Shown in pieces: positions 11,836 through 22,000 of a DNA stretch of 64,000 nt. The DNA comes from Lanius collurio (lineage: Eukaryota > Chordata > Aves > Passeriformes > Laniidae). Where the stretch lies: positions 39,884,027-39,948,026 of the forward strand of contig JACBWW010000004.1 in the NCBI GenBank assembly GCA_020086605.1, given 5' to 3'. The translations under genes and the position numbers were made by a program. How positions within the stretch are numbered: position 1 is the stretch's first letter; every line of letters begins with the position of its first letter. The notes under the pieces are model-generated. The model was not told where the DNA came from, made no database searches, and saw only the letters and a list, made by a program, of their open reading frames with translations.

Positions 11836-14800
11836 GAGCAAAGGGGTGCTTTAGTCATCTGCCAAGTGTAACTGGGGTCTGAACTAAGCGTTTCTGTGAA
11901 GGGTGGATGAGGCAGAAGCAACACCGAGGGGATGTAAAGAAGCTGGGGTGGGCAGTGCTGGGTGTGTGCGCTGTCCCGATGGCACCGGGCTGTTCCTGGG
12001 ATGTGATAATCACCAGTGAAGCAGGAAATGGGGAGCAGCAGAGGAGGATTTGCATGAGCTGCATATAGGGTGCCAGTGCAAGTGACAGCTGTGCTGGTAC
12101 TTTATTTCCCTCTGTGGATATTATGGGCTGCTCTGTGCCAGCCTGAGGGCAGCATGGCCTGGCTTAGGACTTTTCCTGAGTGTTTGCTTTGGAACATCTT
12201 CAAGCGCTTGAGAAAGTGCCAACAATTCACGTCTCCCACTGCATACCTGCCTCTAATTGCAAACCAGATAGGCTCTGACATGATATTGTCCAATTAAAGT
12301 TTCCATCCCCTCCAGCCACATGGTCCTGCAACCCACATGCCACCGATTTGCCCTCTAGCTTGGAAAGGCTTATCATCTGTGCAGTCATCTGACCCAGCAC
12401 AGTTTCTTCCTCCTGCTGGGGGCTGCTTTTCCTTTCGTGGTGGATGCAGCTGGCTTTAGCTGAGAGACACAAGACTAACCTCACATATTCATCAAGATGC
12501 CAATTTGCAGGTCCTTTCAAGCTGGAAGTGCACTGGACTGGCTGGTATTTATGGTGTGAGTGCCAGAGGAGTGGGCATCACTCAATAAGGAAGGGGCTGT
12601 TATGCGCCCCAGGAGGAGAAATGTCCATGGTTCATTTGTGGCTGTGAGGAGGGGAATGGATAAAGTAGATGAAAATTCTTCCTTTATGGGGAGAGAGACT
12701 TTCCTGCCTAGTGGTTCTCTGGGTTTTTTTCCCCATTAGTAAAAGAGATGAAATAAAAAGGAGGTGTGATGGAGGAAGAGGCAACTGATTAAATTGGCAC
12801 ACAGAAAGGAGGAGATATATTGGAAATGATAATTTAAAATCACAATGATCTGTGCAAATGGGGAATTCAGGAAAGAAGTAAGTCACTTTTAGACTGTTTT
12901 AGTAGAGGTTTGGGAGTGACTCAGATGGCAAGCACTGTTTTCAAAGCAGGGAGCTGTGTGTGGTTAACTCTTCAAATAAAGTGAGCTTGATTTCCCCTTT
13001 CACATTCAGCGGGAGCCCTGAAATTGCTGGTAGCATCACTATTATTTGAAGTTGGTGTCTGGGGCCTTGTTATGCTGAAACTCCTTTCCAAAAAGCCCAG
13101 GCACCATGACAGTAGTCAGGGATTCCAGCGCAGCCATGACTTGATATTCCAAAGCAAGTAGGAGGTTTGGTTGGGGTATAAACTGTTTGTGAGAACAGTA
13201 ATATTTGTTTAACTGCTTCTGGCAGTGTTAACTGGAACATTGTGACCTCCCAGCTCAGGATCATCTGCTGTGATGAATAAAAAATTAGATTTATTGTAGA
13301 ATCTGAAACTACTAGGAGAAACCTGAAGTTTTACTACACACTAAACCACTGTTGCTGTTACTGAAGTCCAAAATACAGACCTGTTTTCTCTGAATTTCAA
13401 TGTCTGGGGCATGTTTTTTAAGGTTCTAGTATTTGCTTAAAGTGAAAGTCATACTGGTATTTCTTAATCTTCTATTTTGGCTGCATAATTTTGTCCTTAA
13501 GTTTCATTATATGAGGTGAAACTCAGCCCTTGCTGGTAGAAAGTCAGTACTTGCAAACCACTGTTTGCAAGGGAGTCCAAGCATTTGCCCTGAGAACCAG
13601 GATGTGACTGCAGTGTCCCAGAAACTGCTGAATGCTCCAGCTGTGGTCTTGGTATGAGTAAGGCTTTGCCTGCCAGCCTACTACCTAGTCCACATGAAAG
13701 GTTTGTGACTCAGTTCCTGAGTACTTTAGCTTAAAATGGTGCCTACCCACACATCTAAAATGCAGAAGCAAATTCCTGTGTCTTTCAGCTCTCCTGAGTT
13801 CACAGTTGTGACAAGGTTTGTCAGGGAAGTGAGTTGGACCAACTAACAGATGAATAAAAACAAATGCATGTTTAGGAATAAAAATCCTTGCTTGAGTCTT
13901 GTTCATGAGTACAAGTGTCTCTTGCTACAGGGACTTGCTCTTGGATCCTGGGATTTATACCTACTTTTCAGAGCCGAGCACAGGACTTCACATTGTCCTA
14001 AAGCACAGGCTCTGAGTGCACAGATTCGTGCCCATCCCGGGGGAACCATAGAGCTCTGCCAGGCTGGCCCGGCCTGAAATGCCCTGAGCTCATGAGGTGG
14101 CAAAATATGACTCTTGTGGTTTTCCTTGCTGTGGCTGGCAGCTGGACACGTGGTATTTGCTGTAGAGACTTTTCCAAATTGTCTGCATTCTTGGAGGAAA
14201 TGCAAAGCCACTCTGGGATCAAAGGCAGGCATGGGCTTCACCCCAGGTGGGAGCAGGCTGTCCCAGGCTGACCCTTCCCAATGCTCATCTGCTTGCAGGG
14301 GAGGAAGAGGAGGCGTTTTTCAGGCATTGCAGCTTCAGTACGACAGCAGAGTGCCCCCCTTCGGGCAGCTAGGACAGGGAAAATCCACTTCTGATACTAT
14401 TTGCTGTGTCTTTTTAGAGAGTTGTTTTTACACCCTCCCAGATGCCTAATTTTTCTGGCTCTCCCTACACATCTCTTTACCCTCTGGAGTCCTGTCTTCT
14501 CCCACAGCCTGAAATTAATCCAGGCACACCAAGTCCAGGAGAGACCATGAAATGAAAAGCCTGTTTATGAGCCCCTTAGAATGGGTAAGTTTTCATTGAT
14601 GGAGAAGACCAAAGTAAAAAGGAGTGGGTTTTTAGCATTTTGGGCAGCTGTGAAGCTGTGAGAGACGTGCCTTGAGGAAAAAAACAAATCCTATCCTTCA
14701 CACCTGCCTGAAGACACACCTAAGCTATTTCTCATGCACCGTTTTAGGTTTTTGAAGGCTACTGTAGAAACTGCTTAGGTCAAAAAAAAGCCAGTTGTGG

Positions 14801-15728
14801 CCTCTATGGGATGAATCTGAGCAGCAGAAAGCAATGCCTGGAGAACATCTTTACCTTGTGTGTCCACACAGAATTTGCCAGTGAAGGAAACATCAAGTCA
14901 CCACTACAGGACACACTGGGGAATGGAATTTTTTTTGGAATTCATCGTGCAAAGCCAGCCAAGGGCAACTGCAGGCTTGCCTTCTGTGTTTTTAAAGATA
15001 CCTTAATTCTTTTGTGGTTTAGGTGTGCAGCAGCTACATTTTCCATTGAAACAAAGGTTTATTACAACTCTGAGCATGAAATCCCAGTGTCCCCTGAAAA
15101 CTGAAATGTCTTCTAGATTTGTTCTTTACCTAAGGCCTTACCTAATATCTTTTCCTGGCATGTTTCAGCTAGGGACTTAGAAAAAACAAACAAGTAAAAC
15201 AAGGTGTTAGGACTATTGCAGTTCACAAGTAACTAGATTGGTCTTAAAGGAGAAATATACAGATATATTTTATTTTTAAAAGTAGAAAAATTAAGTATAA
15301 AGTTCCTGTAGAACCACTCTTTGCCAGATCAAACATATCAATCATTTAATAATTTCCCATACTAGCAGAAATGCACACAGCATCTTTTGTTTGTAGGAAA
15401 ATCACTTTTCAAAGGACATGAATTTTGACATTACATAGCTGAACAGCTGCTCATTTCTTTTTTCTCTAGTGCCTTCGCCACCACTGTTTTTCCAAGAACT
15501 CTTTTAGGGAAAGACAGGGGAGAGCTCAATTATAGATTAAAAACATTTAGGTTTTTTTGAGAGCCTTCCCCAGAGACCTATCAAAAGCACCGCCCAGTAA
15601 CAATGCAGTGGGTAGTTCTCTTGCCTTGGGAAAGGAGCTCTCTTAAAGCCCAAGTAATTTGTTAGAAGGGATTACAGGATTAAAGAGCTCCTAAAGGCTA
15701 GAGACCCACTTCTACAAGACAGTAATTG
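11836..15728. other. Region downstream of RNH1, no recognisable gene
   Basis: Non-coding by inspection. Plus-strand AATAAA motifs occur at 12975-12980 and 13276-13281, and minus-strand ones at 15269-15274 and 15058-15063. The latter could serve long RNH1 3' UTRs. I looked for a convergent neighbour gene ending here and found no exon. Confidence 0.5.
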
Positions 15729-15942
15729 TTTATTTCAAGGATAGTGATGCTGCAGCTTTCATGAATCTCAGTGCATCCAGAGATGCAGAAAAGGTCGATC
15801 AGCTCCCCAGACACCCACTCAGGGAATCCACAAATGGTTTTGGTACAAGAAAGTTCCCTATTAAGTTAATTAGTTTTACGTATGAAAAGTTCAGATTAAG
15901 AAGAGGACATTGCTTTGACGTTGTTCTGCAGGCAGTCACCAC
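15729..15942 (-). other. RNH1: RNH1 3' UTR with likely polyadenylation signal
   Basis: The first AATAAA after the stop codon in the transcript direction is at 15734-15729, about 210 nt downstream, followed by a TGTCTTG/GTGGGTCTCT-like G/U-rich stretch. Further AATAAA copies on the same strand at 15274-15269 and 15063-15058 could give longer 3' ends. Which is used cannot be told from sequence alone. Confidence 0.55.
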
Positions 15943-16030
15943 TCATGAAATGATCTTCACTTCAGGCTTGGACTCTTCCAAGGCTCTCAGTTCATCATCC
16001 ACTTCAGAACTCCACAAGATGTCGTACAAA
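15943..16030 (-). CDS. RNH1: RNH1 terminal coding exon
   Basis: The acceptor is TGTAG above 16030. The exon encodes the last 28 residues, from [14 protein letters not shown] through ALEESKP to KIIS, and TGA at 15945-15943. In mammalian RNH1 the corresponding LYDIYW segment contains ribonuclease contacts (human Tyr434, Asp435, Tyr437) and the chain ends in Ser. Here Tyr-Asp is kept but the position of Tyr437 is Leu. The ending in Ser is conserved. Confidence 0.95.
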
Positions 16031-19000
16031 CTACACCAGAACAAAAAGGCAAGTGAGATTTAGTGAGCATCCTCCTGTTAAGGGAAGAGAAGACCAACTG
16101 GCCAGTGTGGGCAGGTCATTTACCAGGAAGGGCCCCATCTAGGTCTGAGAGCAGCCAGAAATATGCTTTACAACCCAAGACCCCTTACTCCCTCACCAGC
16201 ACCAGCCTCCCACCCCTGCCGAGGCTACCACCATCTCTCACATTAACTGCTGCACGTTGCAGCTGGGCTTCCTCAAGGCTTCACAGATCTTCCTGATGCC
16301 TTCGTCTTCCAGAGGGTTGTAGCTCAGGTCCAGCTCGGTGAGGCACTGCTTGGTGGCCATGGCGGTGGCAAGGGTGGCACAGCAGCCTGCTGTCAGGTCA
16401 CAGTTACCCAGCCTGCAAGGAGAGGAGGAAGAGGCCAGCACAGTGAGCCCTGGGGCCAGGAAACACTGCCCACACCCACTGCAGGCATGGACATTCCCAG
16501 CAAGGACTAGAGGTCCCTGCAAAGGTGAGACATCAGCAGGGGCTAGCCCAGGGTCTTGCCACAGAGAGTTGCCCTCGTGGTGACTGCTGAACACCTCAAA
16601 GGCCTCTCTAAAGGTTAACAGTGTGTGGCTACAGGGGTAGAAGGAACACCGAAGTTATTCCCAATTTCACCGTCATGCATCATCTTCTCTTTGGTTTAAA
16701 CTGATCATAAATCAGCTCTAAGCTTTATTACTATACTTGAGACTCTCTAAAGAGGGCAACTGAGACCTCTCAGTTGATGACCAAGTAGCTTCAAGTGGTC
16801 AAAAGACATATCTTTCTGGAACAGACTTGCAAGTCTTACTGATATCTCCCATGACCCATCTGCTCCACTCACTCACTGTGAATTTAGGCATCAGAGCACA
16901 GCTCCAGCTTCTGCCCAACGGTATGAAGAGAGCAAGCACGGGACGCTGAGCATCACACAGCCCAGAGCTGGGCCCAGCTGGGAAGGAAACAGGCTCATGG
17001 GGAAGGCAAATCCCACCCCAGGGCTGGAGGTGATGCTCCAGCTGGCTGCCTGCTCCTGGGGAGGCTGGACCAGCATTTGTGCTGGCACCCATAAGGGACC
17101 ATGGAAGTTCAAGACAAAGGATGAATTCAGACAGCAAGACAGAAGATGACTTCTGAGAGTACACATTACCAAAGGGACTGGATGTTGCAGTTGGGGTGCA
17201 TCAGCCCTTCACACAGGAGTTCCACACCTGCATCTCCCAGCTTGTTCTCACCTATGTGCAGTACTTTCAGGTGCTTGTTGGTGCTGAGAGCAGAGCTGAC
17301 AGCCTTGCAGCAAGCAGCAGTGAGCCCACACTCCCTAACCCTGCAAAGCAAAAAGTGACATGAGATCTAGGTGGGACATCTGGAGACTATACGGCACTGT
17401 TCACTTCTTTACATTTGTTTAACAGGAGCCCAGATAGTGGGAACAGAGGACCAAAGCTTTCCTGCAATCACTGTACTCCTCTCAATGCCTGTCTGCTCAG
17501 TCCTTTCTAGGCAGCACCTCTCCCACTCTATATGTGAGATGTCTGTTGTGGAGTGTGCACCTCGGAAAGGCACCTGCCCAAAAAGCAGAGGAACAAAGAA
17601 AGATGAAGTGTGCTGCACCAAGCAGAGGAACAAAGAAAGATGAAGTGTGCTGCACCAACAGTCACTGTTGGCTCCACTGTGTGCTCCTGAGGCACCTCAC
17701 TGACTTCCAGGCTACCAGGGCAGGAGAAGAACCCAGCTGGGGCAGGAGCTGAATCTGCAATTTAGGAAAATTCAAGTTCTAAGTGAAAGAACAAATTTCC
17801 TCTCCCAGACACCAGATCATCCCAGCCTAAAAGGTAACACAGTCAACAGCACAGGATGCTGAGAAATGTTTATGTCACTAGAGCTTTCTTTTGTCTAATC
17901 AGTGAGAGAGCTTAGCTCCAGTTGAGCACCTGAAATACCTGATTGGCATTAATTTTGCTATTCCATCAGGCCTTTCAGACTTCAAAAGTCTCTTAACTGC
18001 CATTTGTTGCACAATAAAACAATTAATTAGAAGCTCTGCAAATGGCGCTTGGTCTCCTTTTGCTTATAACAGGATAAGTGTGATGGAGCAGATCTTCAAA
18101 GTGTCTACGAGTTTAGAAATACAAATCCTTTGAAGTCTTTAAATCTAGAAAAACCCTTTTTAACTCTAAATCCTTTCAGTAACAACCAGCAGGAGCTGCT
18201 TATGGAACCATTGCAACTCAGGATCTATTTGGGTGAGCATTACTTCACTTACATCTTTCTTCAGTGAGGCCTCCAAAGAAGGCAGTGGGTATGTGAAACT
18301 TGACAGCAGCTCACCATAGCTCCTGAAGTTTAGATCTGGGATCCTTGAGCGCCTGACACAGCATTTCCATCCCTGAGTCTCTCAGGTTATTGTCTATCAG
18401 ACTGATCTCTGTGAGGGTCTCCTTTGTACTGATGAGTCTGGAGAGATCTTTACAGCTAGCACTTGTGAGATCACAGTCCCATAACCTGCAGGGAAGAACA
18501 AAATGTTATTTTATTTTCTCCCAAGAATGACTTGAGATTACAAAACAGAGTTTTAGTATTCTGAATTTCTGGTTACATTGTCTCATTTTCTTGTATCCTT
18601 TCATACATCATACCACACAGCTTCCTTCTTTCCTAACTTTCCACTGCTGCACCAAAAGCTCTGCTTGTAACACACAAAAAAAGAAACAGAAATATGCAAT
18701 TCTAGTAGACATATAACTCAAGTGAAAGCCAAGACAATGCCATCACAAACTTCCTTTCGCCCTCTCCCCAGAATTTGATCCAAGCAATTTCAGTATGGCC
18801 CTGCCTGTTCGTGGTGTCCCCACCCAGTTTTGGGAATTAACTGATTTGCCGCTGAGACACTTTTTTGACTGTAGAGGGTAACTGAGAAACTTTCCACTTA
18901 AGAGCAAACCAGCAGCACAACCTAAACAGCTCGGAGGCTGCAGAAGGGATTTAAGAAACCTCTGCCCACCCTTACCATAGCTTCTGGATTTTGCAGCTAG

Positions 19001-22000
19001 GATGCATCAGTCCCTGGCACAGCAGAGCCAGACCGGAGTCCCCAATCTTGTTGTCTCCCACAGAAAGATCCATCAGAGATGACTTGTTCCTGAGAACAGC
19101 ACTAATCTCCATACAGCTATCGCTGGTTATGCCACAGTTCTCCAGGCTGCAGGAAAAAGCACAGTTGGAGTTGCTGCTCCAGACCCACTGTGTTAGGTAT
19201 ACCCCAACACCCCAGTTAAGACTGGGTCTGAGAAGGGTCTGTGGGCTGGCTCCTTGCTGCAAACCAGTGCATCTTAGCCATGCACTGCTATATCCTGCAA
19301 GGTTCACAGAGGACACAGGTGTCTGAGACAGGGTCTGGGTAAGGCAACATACTGCTCCTGCATTTCATGAGGCTGCAGGGCACTTTGACCCAGCTATTCA
19401 TATGCATATGCTATTCATATTCATAATGCAAGGATCATTCTTGACAAACTTCCCCTTTATATCGGTTATCCTTTTTAAGAGGAACTTTTGGCAGTACCAC
19501 ACGAGTCCCTGCTGAGCCAACACCTACTGAACCACAGGGGAAAGATAAAAAGAATCATGCTTCTCCTGTAAAACCCTTCACGGGCTTTATCCCAGAGATG
19601 ACGCCAAACCCAGCACCTTTGTTTTGTAGCAAAAAAGGGAGTAAGTATACTCAGCTGGCTGGTAATTCCAGTTTAAGAACTAGAGCTACTGAGGGTAATT
19701 GTTCCTCTGCTCTGAGACATGGGTGAGCAGTCTCCCTTAGTAAGTGGAGTGCCAGAAACTCCAAAACTGAAATCCCCAGACACTGTGTGCAGTTTGCAGT
19801 TACATAAATCTGTGCCAGCAAAAAATCTGGCCTGCACTTCAGGCATTCCTGACAACAATTTTTCCTGTCCTATGGATGGTATGACTACCAGCAGCACTAG
19901 TTGCCATGAGAGATGACCAGCTCATCCTTACTGTAGTAGCTCTAGGTTGCAGCTTGCCTCCACCAGGCCCCGGCACAGCTGCTTTACAGCTGTATCTCCC
20001 AGCGTGTTGTTGCTCAGGCTGAGCTCCTTCAGGGTGGGCTTGCTTTGCAGAGCAGCATTGAGAGCTTCCACAATATCAGCTGTGAGTTCACAATACTCCA
20101 GCCTGCAAGAAGAAAAGAAGACCAGGCAAAAAGACAACTCTCCTCACACATCCTGCTACCACAAGAATCAGCTGGGCCTGGTGTGAGTTAGCCAGGGCAG
20201 AAAACATGCCACTGTGAGTTGAGACCAGGCAACATATAAAACCAGAGACAACTGTAAGAGTTTTTAACAGCATCTCTCTGCTAATTTCAGAAAGCATTAA
20301 ATCTTAAACTAAACTAATCCCAGAGGACCCTAGCAAGACCAAATTTTACACTAGGCCTCCATTAAACCAGTGCACAGGCAGCCTTGGAGCACAGGGCTGA
20401 GCTCTGCTCTGCAATACTGTCGTGAACCTCACCTCCAGGCCTGCCTGGAGGAGCTGGGGGCTGCAAATACACCCCAGTCCTGCTCAGCCATGAAATAAGG
20501 ACCAAGGGCAGCAGAATCTGATGTTTCCTGGGCATCTGAGAGGTCCTGCATTTACAGCTACCACTGCCCAGAGGGCTAAATAGACACCCGACTATTCCAA
20601 ACCCACAGGACCCACCAGCATGAATAAGCATGACAATTTCAGGTAAAACAAGAACAAATCCACATTTGGCAACAAAACTCCTGCTTGTGTCAACGGAAAG
20701 GCAAGCATGGCCTGTCTGATGACCGAAAGAGCCCAGTGACTACTTACTGCAGCTTCTGCAGCTTACAGCTGGGGTTCATCATCCCTTGGCACAGCACCTT
20801 CACTCCAGCAGTTCCCAGTCTGTTATCCCCTACATGCAGCTCTGTCAGGGACGGCTGGGCACTGAGGACAGAGCGCAGGGTCTCACAGCTGGCACTCGTC
20901 AGATTGCAGTTTTGCAGCCTGCAGGAGAGAGTCCAGGGGTGAGGGAAATGCACTCCTAGAATTACAGAGGCTCTTCTCAGAGAGGTTTATCTGCTGTGGC
21001 TGGAGCTTGGAAAGGACACCATGGCTCTGACAGTGCTTAACCCCTCTAGGAAATGGTTTGTCCAGGCTAGTAATGTTATTTTTCAGGGGTGCCAGTAAGT
21101 TTTATCAGTTGGTATTACACCTGTGACACAAAAAATAGCTCCCATGCTTCCTTCAGTGTAATCACTCATACAGCACCTCCAGCAGGATACGGATCCACCC
21201 TACAAGAAGTAGCCCACAACTGCTTTATAGAAGTGGTTTAAATATCATGAAGCTGACCCCACAGATAAAGCAAAGGCATCTTACGATTTCTTGCCCCCGC
21301 TAGAAACGTGATCCAGAGTAGGCAGAAGGTAAAATCTCATCGTACCACGGATATAATTTAGAAAATTAATGGTATAGTACAAGAAGGATCTATGAAGTTG
21401 ATCCTTCAGCATTGAGGCTTGGAGAAGGAGCATACGAACTGTGCTTGTATTGCTATGGGATGTTTATAGTTAGCTCACAAGACTTGTGGCAATGGAGAGG
21501 TGTTGTACAGGGATGTTTGACTTGGATTTGGTTCCTCTTTTATTTCCTAAGGCACCTTACCAGAACCCCAAAAACGGACAATTACATTTCTACAGAACTG
21601 AAAATGCCTAATCCAGACTGTTCCTTGAGCATCTGGAGAAGTCTGAAGCCTAGGGCAAACTCTCTGAAATATTACTCAAATCTTCCAATACAGAGTACCA
21701 CAGTTATTTCTTGAAGGCCCATCAGAGTTGCAGTTTAATCAGCTTCACAGTCAACTTTCTTTCTGTTTGTCTGAGTCTTCATTGCAGGGGGCACAGGGAC
21801 TTTAATATCTGATCTAAAAGGCAAATGATTTTTACAAGGTAGTGTCCTGAAGATCTCAGATTCCCCTCAGGAGCTGGAGAACTCCTGTACCCTGCAGAAG
21901 AGATGCTGGACAGAGAAGGCATCTCTTTGAGGCCTTCTGAGGAGCAGGGGCAGCAGCTACAGGCTTTGACTAAAGCTCCTGCACCAGGCTTGCTGACAGA

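Noticed and set aside
11092..11841. Open frames spanning the N run, also at 32625-33573
   Set aside because: Ns were translated as unknown residues, so the frames have no meaning.
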